The notes beneath the pieces are model-generated. The model saw only the letters and a list, made by a program, of their open reading frames with translations. It made no database searches and was not told the origin of the DNA. A stretch of 32,116 bases of DNA from Halobacteriales archaeon QS_9_67_17 (GTDB lineage: Archaea; Halobacteriota; Halobacteria; Halobacteriales; Haloarculaceae): the NCBI GenBank assembly GCA_003023185.1, contig PXSB01000068.1:1-32116 (forward strand), read 5' to 3'. A program made the position numbers and the translations under genes. Below, in pieces: positions 7,174 to 14,975 of the stretch; position 1 is the first letter of the stretch, and every line of letters starts with the position of its first letter.

Positions 7174-7204
7174 CAGTTTTGCCGCGAATCCCCTACGTAT
7201 TGGT

Positions 7205-7402
7205 ATGCTCGGGGACGTGGCGAACCTCGGAACGATTGCGCTGTTAGTCGCGCTCGCCGCGGTCAACGCTCCCTTCTCCGTCGCACTGCTCCGGTGGCAC
7301 GACGACGGTGACGAGCGCGCCGACACCCGAGACGGAATGATGACGCCGGCAGTTATTAGCCGTCCCCGTTCGCCCTCCGCAGTATGCCGACCATCGAACT
7401 GA
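7205..7402 (+). CDS. Small putative membrane protein, unknown
   Basis: ATG 7205 opens a 65-codon frame with one hydrophobic helix (LGTIALLVALAAVNAPFSVALL) followed by a charged stretch (RWHDDGDERADTRDG). The last 20 residues run over the promoter and first 19 bp of the next gene and do not look protein-like, so the true C-terminus may be lost or the ORF may be spurious. An AGTTTTG element upstream could be its TATA box. I do not recognise a family. Confidence 0.35.
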   Translation: MLGDVANLGTIALLVALAAVNAPFSVALLRWHDDGDERADTRDGMMTPAVISRPRSPSAVCRPSN

Positions 7403-7998
7403 CCGAAGAGCAACTCGACCGACTCGAAGCGGTACGCGACGACGTAGCCGAGACACTCGGGGGACCGTACGGCCACACGCGCGTGCAGGACGCCGTCGAG
7501 TATCTCCTCGACACGTACACCCCGCCGGAGGATGGGGCTATCCCCGACACGGACGACGGCGTGGAATCGACCGCCGACGATGCGATAGCTGAGAGCGCCG
7601 ACTCCACCGACGGCGGCCTCGCGTCGCTCGAACCTGTCGGCTCTGCAAAGGCCGCCGCGCTCGAACGCGCTGGCTACGAGACGCCCGACGACCTCCGAGA
7701 AGCAAGCGTCAGCGAACTCACCGAGATCAGCGGCGTCGGCGAGACGCTGGCGGAACGCATCCTCGATGCCGTCAGTGAAGAGACGGGCGAAGTCGACGCT
7801 GACGCCGCCGAGTCAGCGGGCGACCAAGATGACGGCACGAACCGGCTCGACGCGATGATGAATCTCCTCGCCGAGCACGACGACAAGTGGCACGAGAGCG
7901 ACGGCGACGAGCCGTACGCGGTGGAACTCCCGGACGGCTCCGTCGAGACGGCCCGCACGAAGGACGACATCCGCGGGATCCTCTTCCGCCACTACTGA
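7384..7998 (+). CDS. Helix-hairpin-helix domain protein, haloarchaeal
   Basis: A 204-residue acidic protein. Residues 1-45 (TIELTEEQLDRLEAVRDDVAETLGG...TRVQDAVEYLLDTY) look like a short helical N-terminal domain seen in haloarchaeal regulators. After a low-complexity acidic linker comes a helix-hairpin-helix pair (LEPVGSAKAAALERAGYETPDDL...LTEISGVGETLAERILDAV), a fold that binds DNA backbone without sequence specificity. The C-terminal 50 residues (EPYAVELPDGSVETARTKDDIRGILF) form a small domain I cannot name. A TTATTAG box about 30 nt upstream suggests its own promoter. A DNA-associated role is inferred. Confidence 0.75.
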   Translation: MPTIELTEEQLDRLEAVRDDVAETLGGPYGHTRVQDAVEYLLDTYTPPEDGAIPDTDDGVESTADDAIAESADSTDGGLASLEPVGSAKAAALERAGYETPDDLREASVSELTEISGVGETLAERILDAVSEETGEVDADAAESAGDQDDGTNRLDAMMNLLAEHDDKWHESDGDEPYAVELPDGSVETARTKDDIRGILFRHY

Positions 7999-8094
7999 GA
8001 TCTCGCGGACTGGTGGTCGTCGCTCATCGGCGTGCGGTCACGGGCACTGCGCGGACGCGCGGCTGTAAATCCTCCAACGCGAAGTGACAAGAGA

Positions 8095-8379
8095 CTACTC
8101 GATGTGGCCTTCTTCACGGAGCTGTGCGGCGTCCTGCTCGTCGTAGCGCCACTCGATGTCACCCTTGCCATCCTGCCAGTCCCACGGCTCGATGAGGACG
8201 ACATCGCCCTCGTTGATCCACGTCCGGAAGCGCATCCGACCGGGAATGCGACCCATTCGCTCCTTCCCGTCGGCACACTGCACCTCGACGCGCCCGCCAC
8301 CCAGCATGTTCGTCACGACTGCGAACTGCTGGTTATCGTCGGGCATCCGAAGCGGCTTGCGCCCGCTGTCTTCGCTCAT
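8095..8379 (-). CDS. eif1A: Translation initiation factor aIF1A
   Basis: The 94-residue OB-fold (S1-like) factor that stimulates initiator tRNA and mRNA binding to the 30S subunit. Diagnostic stretches are [38 protein letters not shown] and [25 protein letters not shown], ending in the usual acidic tail. Length matches archaeal aIF1A. It has its own TATA box and is convergent with the HhH gene across a 96-bp gap in which I see no further gene. Confidence 0.97.
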   Translation of the reverse strand: MSEDSGRKPLRMPDDNQQFAVVTNMLGGGRVEVQCADGKERMGRIPGRMRFRTWINEGDVVLIEPWDWQDGKGDIEWRYDEQDAAQLREEGHIE

Positions 8380-8400
8380 TACTCTCAGTTGTCGGCGCAG

Positions 8401-8410
8401 ATAGTTAAGG
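8401..8410 (-). promoter_or_regulatory. TATA box of eif1A
   Basis: CCTTAACTAT on the minus strand lies 22-31 nt upstream of the eif1A ATG, the expected spacing for a near-leaderless mRNA. Confidence 0.6.
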
Positions 8411-8463
8411 GGTCGTATCCGCCCGCGAGTCCTTTTTGATCACAAACGACAAGTCGATGCGTT

Positions 8464-8520
8464 ATGGGTCTGCTTCTACTCGACCAACTCGGCTTGCCAA
8501 ATTACGGCGTATACCGCTGA
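8464..8520 (+). pseudogene. 18-codon ORF with promoter, possibly a truncated gene start
   Basis: ATG 8464 opens MGLLLLDQLGLPNYGVYR before a TGA. A CTTTTTGA TATA-like tract lies about 25-30 nt upstream, so it has the layout of a leaderless gene but stops at once. It abuts the AT-rich HNH island. It may be the 5' remnant of a gene cut by the island or chance; I recognise no family. Confidence 0.25.
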
Positions 8521-8546
8521 CACGCACCTCGCGAGTTTATCTGCGC

Positions 8547-9689
8547 TCAATCTGATGCTTGAAATTCCTCGTTCCGTGTCTCAGCCTTTTGTTTGAGCTC
8601 GCGGTCGAACTCATCGCCGTCGCGACCGTAGTGGACGCGTCGATGACAGTTCGGACAGACAGCGATGACGTTCTCAGGATCGTCCGGCCCGTCATCACTG
8701 AGCCGCTGGATGTGGTGAACCTCTAAGAACGGGTCATCGTCGCCGTCGACGAACGGTGCTGGCTCTTCACAACCTTGACAGACGCCATTTGCAACACGCA
8801 GCGCGAAATCCTTCACAATATCTGACCGCTTATATAAATGTCTGTCTGTCGAAGAGTTAGATGATGATACGCCTGAGGTCGGTGGTCCTGTTGGGCTACT
8901 CTGCTTCGCCTTCTCAAACAGTTCCTCCTCAGAAAGACTGCTTGCCGGGCCAGCATCGATATGGATTTCTGTGCCACCAACTGGGACTAGTCTAAACCTG
9001 ATTCCGTCTCGATTCTCCCCATTCTCGTCGGGTAAGGTATCCCACTGGTGTCCGTCATATTCGTACTCGCCGGCGTAGGTGACAATCCACGGATACTCAG
9101 TCTCTTCGAACAGGTGAACCGACTCTTCTCGCTCTTTGTGGACGCGAAGCGCCTCGTTTCCACCTTCCATCGTCATATCTCCTTCAGTTCCTTCGCCAGA
9201 GTACAGGAAGGAACCATCATCTAGGAACTCATCGTCGTAACCGTAATTCTCGCCAGAACCACCTGTAAAGATGAAAATCAAAGGGTCCTCGCTTGGAGTT
9301 GCGATACCTCGATAGCGCTGTCCGCCAAATTCATTGTGAAGTTCCCAGCGGTTGTACTTCTGACTCACTTCAAAATCGAGAGGATTGTCGGGAATGGCAG
9401 CGATATCTATCTCGCTCGGCTGGTAGTACCAACCGTTGCTCAATTGTTTAATACTGGAATCATCATTCCTCAACAGGTCCTGTTGGACTGTCCGGATACG
9501 ATGCTTCCACTCTGGCTGCGTACTGTCTGTGCTGCATGTATCTCGGCAGAGAATTGAATCATTGCACAGCTCAGTGTATTCCTGATACACTATCGAGTAC
9601 ACATCCTCGGTTTCGTGAAATCCAGCTGGAACACAGCCAAACTCTGAATCTCGAAGCTTTTTGTATAATTTCTTATATGATTCTGTCAC
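8547..9689 (-). CDS. SRA-like/HNH endonuclease, probable modification-dependent (type IV) restriction enzyme
   Basis: A 380-residue protein. The N-terminal 90 residues are unassigned. The centre (about 120-205) holds FTGGSGENYGYDDEFLDDG, LYSGEG, GDMTMEGGNEALR and VHLFEE, which resembles the sulfur/methyl-recognition SRA-like domain of ScoMcrA-type enzymes. After a Ser-rich linker, the C-terminus is an HNH nuclease: CQGCEEPAPF, EVHHIQRLSDDGPDDPENVIAVCPNCHRRVHYG, with two zinc CxxC pairs and the catalytic His pair. Such proteins cut DNA carrying modified bases or phosphorothioates. It starts at GTG 9689; no better ATG is evident. Base composition is visibly AT-richer than all neighbours and the gene stands beside a tRNA gene, suggesting horizontal acquisition. 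No partner methylase is in the window. Confidence 0.85.
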   Translation of the reverse strand: MTESYKKLYKKLRDSEFGCVPAGFHETEDVYSIVYQEYTELCNDSILCRDTCSTDSTQPEWKHRIRTVQQDLLRNDDSSIKQLSNGWYYQPSEIDIAAIPDNPLDFEVSQKYNRWELHNEFGGQRYRGIATPSEDPLIFIFTGGSGENYGYDDEFLDDGSFLYSGEGTEGDMTMEGGNEALRVHKEREESVHLFEETEYPWIVTYAGEYEYDGHQWDTLPDENGENRDGIRFRLVPVGGTEIHIDAGPASSLSEEELFEKAKQSSPTGPPTSGVSSSNSSTDRHLYKRSDIVKDFALRVANGVCQGCEEPAPFVDGDDDPFLEVHHIQRLSDDGPDDPENVIAVCPNCHRRVHYGRDGDEFDRELKQKAETRNEEFQASD

Positions 9690-9876
9690 TCTATTGATTA
9701 AGTATCATCAGGGAAATATAAATTTATGTGTTGACTGGACAGGTCGACCTCATGATTTTAGGCGTTCTATGTATAGATCTACTGGATTTGAGCCGCGGTT
9801 GATTTGCTCGCTTCATCCGTCTGTCGCCCATCTGTACATGTCACATTACACTAATTGATGCCGTTCACAGAACAAG
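9690..9876. other. AT-rich non-coding flank of the HNH island
   Basis: This stretch between the HNH start and the tRNA 3' end is AT-rich (GGGAAATATAAATTTATG) and holds no credible gene; the TTG-started 65-aa ORF on the plus strand is not protein-like. The AAATTTATA tract is a probable promoter of the HNH gene. It also holds a short T-arm-like match (GGATTTGAGCC near 9784). Confidence 0.6.
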
Positions 9877-9951
9877 TGGGCCCTGCCGGATTTGAACCAG
9901 CGACCACTCCGTTATGAGCGGAGCGCTCTAACCGGACTAAGCTAAGGGCCC
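9877..9951 (-). tRNA. tRNA with CAU anticodon (Ile2 or elongator Met)
   Basis: Complete cloverleaf on the minus strand: 7-bp acceptor GGGCCCT/AGGGCCC, D arm TAGCTTAGTCCGGTTAGAGC, anticodon stem CTCCG/CGGAG around CTCATAA, T arm with GGTTCAAATCC, discriminator A. The anticodon CAT is read either by elongator tRNA-Met or, after agmatidine modification, as tRNA-Ile2. The GGGCCC acceptor favours Ile2 by analogy with other archaea, but I cannot settle it. CCA is not encoded (ACTT follows). Confidence 0.93.
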
Positions 9952-10010
9952 TCGTTCGGTTTCAACCAGTGCGCGGACTTTAGCCTACCGAACCGTGGAG
10001 CGCGAGAGGA

Positions 10011-10083
10011 CGCCGCCTCCAGGGCTCGAACCTGGGACCACCTCGTTAACAGCGAGGTGCTCTACCAGCTGAGCTAAGGCGGC
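10011..10083 (-). tRNA. tRNA-Asn (GTT)
   Basis: Minus-strand cloverleaf: acceptor GCCGCCT/AGGCGGC, D arm TAGCTCAGCTGGTAGAGC, anticodon stem CCTCG/CGAGG with loop CTGTTAA (anticodon GTT), T arm GGTTCGAGCCC, discriminator G. CCA is not encoded. It lies 59 bp upstream of the CAU tRNA in the same direction, so both are probably cut from one transcript, and the CCA-adding enzyme gene is next door. Confidence 0.97.
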
Positions 10084-10111
10084 TCGTCGCACCAGTTCGT
10101 ACTCCGATTCG

Positions 10112-10119
10112 ACAAATAG
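10112..10119 (-). promoter_or_regulatory. TATA box of the tRNA pair
   Basis: CTATTTGT on the minus strand lies about 29-36 nt before the first base of tRNA-Asn, matching the usual position for a stable-RNA promoter. No comparable box is obvious before the second tRNA. Confidence 0.5.
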
Positions 10120-10182
10120 GGCTTTCGTTTTCGGGGACGGGCGCACCGACACGGGTTTGAGAGCCGGCCGCGAACGCGGGGT

Positions 10183-11541
10183 ATGAGCGAGACGCCGTTC
10201 GAGTCCGTCGTCGGACAGGTCCGCGAGCGGGTGACGCCCGACGACGACGAGCGCGAGCGGCTCCGGGCCGCGATCGACGCGCTCCGCGAGCGGGCCGAGG
10301 CGGCCGTCGCTGACCTCGCTGTCGACGCCGACGTGCTGTCGGTCGGCTCCACGGCGCGGGAGACGTGGCTCGCGGGCGACCGCGACATCGACCTGTTCGT
10401 CCGGTTCCCGCCCGATCTCTCCCGCGAGGAACTGGAGTCCAACGGGCTCGCGGTCGGTCACGCGGTCCTCCCGGACGGCCACGAGGAGTTCGCCGAACAC
10501 CCCTACGTGAAGGGGAACTACGAGGGGTTCGAGGTGGACTGCGTACCGTGTTACGATGTGGACTCGGCAAGCGACATCCGCTCGGCGGTCGACCGGACGC
10601 CGTTCCACACGAGCTACCTCGAATCGCGACTCAACGCGGAACTGGGGGGCGAGGTGCGCGTGACGAAGGCGTTCCTGAAGGGGATCGGCGCGTATGGCTC
10701 CGACCTCCGAACCAGAGGGTTCGCGGGGTACCTCGCGGAGCTACTCGTCTGTGAACACGACGGCTTCCGGGAACTGATCGAGGCCGCGGCCGACTGGTCG
10801 CCGCCGGTCCGATTCGACCCCGAGGACCACGGCGCGGCGACGTTCGACGACGCGCTCGTCGTAATCGACCCGACCGACCCGGAGCGCAACGTCGCCGCGT
10901 CGCTCTCGGAACGGAATCTCGCGCGGCTCGTCCACTACGCTCGTGACCTGCTCGCCGACCCGCGGACGGACTTGTTCGAGCCGCGCGACCCCGACCCGCT
11001 CGACGCCGCGGCGGTTCGCGAGCGGGTCAGCGAGCGCGACACCCACCCCGTCGCGGTGCGGTTCGACGCCCCGGATATCGTCGACGACCAACTGTATCCG
11101 CAACTCGATAAATCGCTCGCGGGCTTGGAGGATTCCCTCGCACGACAGGGGTTCGACCCGGTGCGGAGCGCCCGCTTCGCCGCGGACACCGCGGTGTTGT
11201 TCGTCGAGTGTGGCGTCGCGGAGCGCCCTGCAGTCGAGCGGCACGTCGGGCCGCCGGTCGGCGTCCGCGACCACGCGCGCCGCTTCTACGAGACGTACGC
11301 GGACGACGACACGGTCACGGGACCGTATCTCGACGGCGACCGCTACGTCGTCGAGCGCCCCCGTGACCACCGAACGCCCGAGTCACTGACACAGGCCGAC
11401 GCGCTCTTTTCGGTGTCGCTCGGGCCGGCTGTCGAACGCGCGCTCGAATCGGGGTACGACACGCTCGCCGGCGAGGCGGTCGCCGAACTGGCCGACGAGT
11501 TCGGAACGGAACTGGCGCGGTACTTCGACCCGGTGCCGTAA
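10183..11541 (+). CDS. cca: CCA-adding tRNA nucleotidyltransferase, archaeal class I
   Basis: Adds or repairs the CCA tail of tRNAs without a nucleic-acid template. The 452-residue protein has the nucleotidyltransferase signature SVGSTARETWLAGDRDIDLFVRF (GS at 55-56, catalytic acids Asp68 and Asp70) followed by YVKGNYEGFEVDCVPCY, then the all-helical and tail domains typical of archaeal enzymes. Length is normal. A GGTTTGAG box about 27 nt upstream implies a leaderless mRNA. It is divergent from the tRNA pair, neither of which encodes CCA. Confidence 0.97.
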   Translation: MSETPFESVVGQVRERVTPDDDERERLRAAIDALRERAEAAVADLAVDADVLSVGSTARETWLAGDRDIDLFVRFPPDLSREELESNGLAVGHAVLPDGHEEFAEHPYVKGNYEGFEVDCVPCYDVDSASDIRSAVDRTPFHTSYLESRLNAELGGEVRVTKAFLKGIGAYGSDLRTRGFAGYLAELLVCEHDGFRELIEAAADWSPPVRFDPEDHGAATFDDALVVIDPTDPERNVAASLSERNLARLVHYARDLLADPRTDLFEPRDPDPLDAAAVRERVSERDTHPVAVRFDAPDIVDDQLYPQLDKSLAGLEDSLARQGFDPVRSARFAADTAVLFVECGVAERPAVERHVGPPVGVRDHARRFYETYADDDTVTGPYLDGDRYVVERPRDHRTPESLTQADALFSVSLGPAVERALESGYDTLAGEAVAELADEFGTELARYFDPVP

Positions 11542-12546
11542 TCAGAGGCCGTGTGCGTCACGCACGTCGTCGAGCACCGACCGTGCGCGGTCGCCCGGGT
11601 CGTCGTCGCCCGGCGCGGGCTCGTAGCCGTCGAAGACGCTGTTCACCTTCCAGATCGACTCGGAGAGCGCCTCCAGCCCGTAGCCGCCTTCGAGGACGAA
11701 CGCGAGCGCGGCGTCACAGTCGTCGGCGAGCGCTCGCAGCCGCGACGTTAGCAGACCGTACCCTTCCGTCGAGACGCGCTGCCGGGAGATTGGGTCCTTC
11801 TGGTGGGCGTCGAAGCCGGCGGAGACGAGCAGGAGGTCCGGGTCGTGGGCGCGGGTGACCGGCGCGACGGCCTCGTCGACGGCCGCGAGATACGCCGCGT
11901 CGCCACAGCCGCTCGGATACGGCACGTTCAGCGTGGTTCCCACGCCCTCACCCCTCCCCGTCTCCTTCAGATTCCCCGTCCCGGGGAACAGCCCTCGCTC
12001 GTGGATCGAGGCGTAGAGCACGCGGTCGTCGTCGTAGAAGATGTCCTGCGTCCCGTTGCCGTGGTGGACATCCCAGTCGAAGACGGCGACGCTGTCTACG
12101 TCCGGCCGGTCAAGCGCGACGGCCGCCGCGACGGCGGCGTTGTTGAAGAAGCAAAAGCCCATCGCGTTGTCGGCCTCTGCGTGGTGGCCCGGCGGCCGGC
12201 CGAGCGCGAACGGCGTCTCTCGACCGTCGGCGCCGTCGAGGGCGGCGTCGGCGGCCCAAAGCGAGAGTCCCGCCGAGGCGAGCGCCGCCTCCCACGTCGC
12301 CTCGACGGCGACGGTGTCGGCGTCCCACGTCCCGCCGCCGTCGGCACAGAACGCCTCCAGCGACTCGACGTACTCCTGTTCGTGTACCGCGAGCGCCTCC
12401 GTCTCGGTCGCGAGCCGCCCGGACTCGTAGACGACGCCGTGTTCGCGGGCGAGTCCCCGCTTGACGGCGCGGAGTCGGTCGGCCGTCTCCGGGTGACGCT
12501 TGCCGGTGTCGTGGTCGAGACACGCTTCGCGGTAGCCGAACCTCAT
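11542..12546 (-). CDS. Histone deacetylase-family amidohydrolase
   Basis: Zinc-dependent deacetylase of the class II HDAC/acetylpolyamine-hydrolase family, 334 residues. Landmarks are HDTGKRHPETADRL, RPPGHHA (His121-His122), the zinc ligands in FDWDVHHGNGTQ (Asp159, His161), SAGFDAH and LEGGYGLEAL. Its start overlaps the end of the histone gene by four bases, so the two are co-transcribed with the deacetylase second. A role in removing acetyl groups from the histone or other proteins is inferred from the pairing; small-molecule substrates are equally possible for the family. Convergent with cca with no gap. Confidence 0.93.
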   Translation of the reverse strand: MRFGYREACLDHDTGKRHPETADRLRAVKRGLAREHGVVYESGRLATETEALAVHEQEYVESLEAFCADGGGTWDADTVAVEATWEAALASAGLSLWAADAALDGADGRETPFALGRPPGHHAEADNAMGFCFFNNAAVAAAVALDRPDVDSVAVFDWDVHHGNGTQDIFYDDDRVLYASIHERGLFPGTGNLKETGRGEGVGTTLNVPYPSGCGDAAYLAAVDEAVAPVTRAHDPDLLLVSAGFDAHQKDPISRQRVSTEGYGLLTSRLRALADDCDAALAFVLEGGYGLEALSESIWKVNSVFDGYEPAPGDDDPGDRARSVLDDVRDAHGL

Positions 12547-12983
12547 TCCTCGTAGTACGGCTGTAGCTCGAAGTACGTCTCGATGTCCTCCTGTTTCACT
12601 GTCCGTCGGTCTGCGTGGTGTGCGAGGACGGTCGCCGCCGAGGCGACGGTGTCGGCGAACGACTCCAACCGTGCCGCCAGCGCGACCCGTGCGTCCCGGG
12701 CGACCCGATAGCGGTCGTCGATGTCGAGCCGTGCGATCCGGTCGACCGGCGCGATGGGGAGTTCCAGCGCCTCCTCGTCGTCACCCTCGACGTCGAAGTC
12801 CTCTACCATCAGCGTCTTCCGGTTCCTCGCCGTCGCCTGCTCTGCTGCCGCTCCCGCCAGCTCTGCCCCCCGATTCTGGATGCGACGGGCCAACTCCTCG
12901 ACGGCCCCGGCGCTGACGCGCAACTCCCCCGCGTTCCGACGAATGATGGTATCTACCGGGGCGAACGGTAGCTCAACGCTCAT
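12543..12983 (-). CDS. Archaeal histone, two fused histone folds
   Basis: A 146-residue doublet histone. Fold 1 is MSVELPFAPVDTIIRRNAGELRVSAGAVEELARRI...RKTLMVEDF and fold 2 is LPIAPVDRIARLDIDDRYRVARDARVALAARL...RRTVKQEDIETYF, each with the helix-strand-helix pattern. Haloarchaeal doublet histones are known; at least in Halobacterium the protein acts more like a regulator than a bulk packing protein. The ATG at 12983 was chosen over the 8-codon extension because family members begin MSVELPFAPVD and the TATA box fits. It is followed directly by the deacetylase gene. Confidence 0.94.
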   Translation of the reverse strand: MSVELPFAPVDTIIRRNAGELRVSAGAVEELARRIQNRGAELAGAAAEQATARNRKTLMVEDFDVEGDDEEALELPIAPVDRIARLDIDDRYRVARDARVALAARLESFADTVASAATVLAHHADRRTVKQEDIETYFELQPYYEE

Positions 12984-13005
12984 AGCACCACGACAGTGCG
13001 ATACC

Positions 13006-13016
13006 ATCTTAAAATC
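13006..13016 (-). promoter_or_regulatory. TATA box of the histone-deacetylase operon
   Basis: GATTTTAAGAT on the minus strand lies 23-33 nt before the histone ATG, typical of a leaderless haloarchaeal promoter. Repeat copy B starts about 16 bp farther upstream. Confidence 0.65.
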
Positions 13017-13032
13017 TCGCGTTCCTCGGTGG

Positions 13033-13244
13033 GTAGTGTTCGGACAAGCGCAATTCAGTTGGATGAGTCAGTGACAGGGTGTAGAAAGCCCCCGGACGCT
13101 GCAGTCGCGCGGCTCGCTGCGCTCCGTAGCCTCCCTGCGGTCGGCTTTCGGTGCTTGCATCTCCGTGCTTCCCGCAGCGCCCGGCCCCTTTCAGTCCCAC
13201 CCGACCGCAGTTGTTCAGTCAGCCATCGCGTATCTGAATGACAG
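13033..13244 (-). mobile_element. Dispersed TIR repeat, copy B
   Basis: Occupies most of the 306-bp gap between the histone promoter and the dephospho-CoA kinase stop. Read on the minus strand it runs from TGTCATTCAGATACGCG through GGTGGGACTGAAAGGGGCCG and CCGGGGGCTTTCTACACC to TCCGAACACTAC. The variable middle shares GCAGCGAGCCGCGCGAC with copy F. No gene seen; no clear target duplication. Confidence 0.75.
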
Positions 13245-13289
13245 CCTCAGCGCGTATTGGTCGTCCGATGCGTGGTCGCGTCTCTCCGG

Positions 13290-13829
13290 CTACGCCACGC
13301 CCAACGCTTCGTAGGCGGCCTCGTGATTCCCTGCGAACTCGTCGAGGAGACCACGCACCCTCTCGCGGAGCGCCGGGGTGACCGTCGCCAACACCATCCC
13401 CTCGTCGGGTTGGCCGTAGACGACACTCGCGTCGTCGGGAAGCGCGAGCACCGCCGGGAGCGCGGCGAGATCCTCTTCGCCCTGAACCTCCACGAGCGTG
13501 GTCGCGTCGGCGTCGATGCCCTCCCGGAGTGCGACGAGCAGCGCCTCCGCGAGCGCCCCCGACGGCGATTCGACCCCGACCTCTCTGTCGAAGCCGGCCA
13601 CTGCATCGCGGATCTCACGGCGCACCCGCTCGCGTTTCGTCTTTCCGTCCACGAGCGCGACGGACAGATACCGCCCGGCCTCCAGTAGGTGATAGGTGAC
13701 CACGTCCCCGACTGCGACCAGCGGCTCGCCGGCGTCCGCGAGGAGCGCGTCGGCGTCCTCGTAGATGGGACCGAGCGGCTCCTTCAGCTCCGCGCGAAGC
13801 TCCGGGCGCAGTTCAAGCAGGATGGCCAT
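13290..13829 (-). CDS. GTP-dependent dephospho-CoA kinase (DUF359 family)
   Basis: Last step of coenzyme A synthesis in archaea: phosphorylates dephospho-CoA using GTP. The 179-residue protein shows the family pattern GEPLVAVGDVVTYHLLEAG, SVALVDGKTKRERV, VEVQGEEDLAALPAVLALPDDASVVYGQPDEGMVLA. The ATG at 13829 overlaps the spt4 stop by one base (TAATG), fixing the start and indicating coupling. It is the last gene of the aIF2-gamma/Rpo7 operon. The family assignment is confident; the enzyme activity is transferred from characterised archaeal DUF359 proteins. Confidence 0.88.
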   Translation of the reverse strand: MAILLELRPELRAELKEPLGPIYEDADALLADAGEPLVAVGDVVTYHLLEAGRYLSVALVDGKTKRERVRREIRDAVAGFDREVGVESPSGALAEALLVALREGIDADATTLVEVQGEEDLAALPAVLALPDDASVVYGQPDEGMVLATVTPALRERVRGLLDEFAGNHEAAYEALGVA

Positions 13830-14026
13830 TACCTGACCTTCAGCGCGTACTGTCCCGGCTCGTCGATTTCCATCTCGGTCGCTATCTCCGAGTCCTCCGG
13901 GTGAGTGATGACGACGTAGCCCGCCCAGTCTTCCGTGAGCGAGTTGGAGCCGCAGGCGGGACACTGCGCCCCGTCATCGACATCGAGCACGCGATGACAG
14001 TCACGGCAGACGAGTCGCTGCGCCAT
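13829..14026 (-). CDS. spt4: Transcription elongation factor Spt4 (RpoE'')
   Basis: A 65-residue zinc-ribbon protein that pairs with Spt5 on RNA polymerase to increase processivity. It has CRDCHRVLDVDDGAQCPACGS with two CxxC zinc pairs and the conserved DWAGYVVITHPEDSEIA. Length is exactly that of archaeal Spt4. Its ATG overlaps the rpo7 stop by four bases, and the next ATG overlaps its own stop, so it sits inside a tightly coupled operon. Confidence 0.95.
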   Translation of the reverse strand: MAQRLVCRDCHRVLDVDDGAQCPACGSNSLTEDWAGYVVITHPEDSEIATEMEIDEPGQYALKVR

Positions 14027-14607
14027 CAGTCACCTCCCGCGGCGCGCTTCTGCCGCTCCGCTTCGAGCCAGTCGTGTTTGCCGAGTCCCACCTGCTTGCC
14101 CGTCAGCCCGATCTTCGAGTCGCGGGGATTCCGCTCGTCGATGCTCTTGGTGACGATGCGCGTCCGGACGGCGTCGCCGACGGTCAGCACGCGGTTCGAG
14201 TCGCGCGAGGCGAGCTGCTGGTTCTCCCCGTCGTAGGCCAGATACTCGTCCGATATCTGCGAGACGTGGAGCAGGCCGTCAACGGGGCCGATGCCGACGA
14301 ACGTGCCGAAGTTGACGACCTCGACGACCTCGCCGTCAACGACCTCCTGCATCACCGGGTCGAAGGTGATGGCGTCGAACTCCGCCTCGTAGTAGACGCT
14401 CGGGCGGTTGGGGACGACCGCGCCCTCGCCGACATCGTGCACGTCGATGACGGTGACGACAGAGCCGACCTCCTCGTCCATGCGTCCCTCCAGCTTCTCC
14501 TGTAGCAGTCGTTTGATGAGCGCGGGCGGTACCTCCGGTTCCGTCTGATCCGGCAGATGCTCGGGGGGCACCTCGACCGTATCCTTGAGCCTGACTTTCT
14601 TGTACAT
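14026..14607 (-). CDS. rpo7: DNA-directed RNA polymerase subunit Rpo7 (RpoE')
   Basis: Stalk subunit of archaeal RNA polymerase, homologue of Rpb7. The 193-residue protein begins [18 protein letters not shown], has the RNP-like N-terminal domain to about residue 80 and then an S1/OB domain (VVNFGTFVGIGPVDGLLHVSQISDEY). It normally binds RNA leaving the enzyme and helps open the promoter. Its ATG overlaps the PIN gene stop (TAATG). Normal length and no odd features. Confidence 0.96.
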   Translation of the reverse strand: MYKKVRLKDTVEVPPEHLPDQTEPEVPPALIKRLLQEKLEGRMDEEVGSVVTVIDVHDVGEGAVVPNRPSVYYEAEFDAITFDPVMQEVVDGEVVEVVNFGTFVGIGPVDGLLHVSQISDEYLAYDGENQQLASRDSNRVLTVGDAVRTRIVTKSIDERNPRDSKIGLTGKQVGLGKHDWLEAERQKRAAGGD

Positions 14608-14975
14608 TAGTTCGGTATTGCGAGTTTCGTCCCACTCCGTAAACAGATTACGGGAACGCCGGCGTCCGCGAGCCGACGCCGCAGGGGCCGGTCGTTCGTC
14701 ACCGCGTACGCGCAGTCGCGGGCCAGTTCTAACACGGCATCGTCGGCGTAGTCGGCGTCGGTGGACACGACGGTACAGCGGTCAGCGAGATCACGGCCGA
14801 CGGAGGCCGCGACCGCCTCCTCTCCGTTACCGTCGGCGAGTTTCTCCAACTCGGCGACGACGGCTTCCGGCACGACGGTCTCGTAGCCATCGAGGAGCCG
14901 GTCCAGTTCGTCGAACAGCCGCACGTCGGATTCGACCGGCATCATCAGCGCGTTCGTGTCCACCGCGACCCTCAT
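14607..14975 (-). CDS. PIN-domain protein (Fcf1/Utp24-like, probable RNase)
   Basis: A 122-residue PIN-fold protein with the acidic pattern [10 protein letters not shown] (Asp6), [11 protein letters not shown], and [11 protein letters not shown]...[12 protein letters not shown], ending in [13 protein letters not shown]. This short-PIN family is common between aIF2-gamma and rpo7 in euryarchaeotes and resembles eukaryotic Fcf1/Utp24, which processes pre-18S rRNA. There is no antitoxin partner, so a VapC toxin is unlikely. ATG 14975 overlaps the aIF2-gamma stop by four bases. An RNA-processing role is inferred from family and operon. Confidence 0.87.
   Translation of the reverse strand: MRVAVDTNALMMPVESDVRLFDELDRLLDGYETVVPEAVVAELEKLADGNGEEAVAASVGRDLADRCTVVSTDADYADDAVLELARDCAYAVTNDRPLRRRLADAGVPVICLRSGTKLAIPN

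Noticed and set aside
9778-9800. T-arm-like sequence (GGATTTGAGCC) near the CAU tRNA as an att-site remnant
   Set aside because: Only about ten bases match, the T stem does not pair, no acceptor follows, and no integrase is present.
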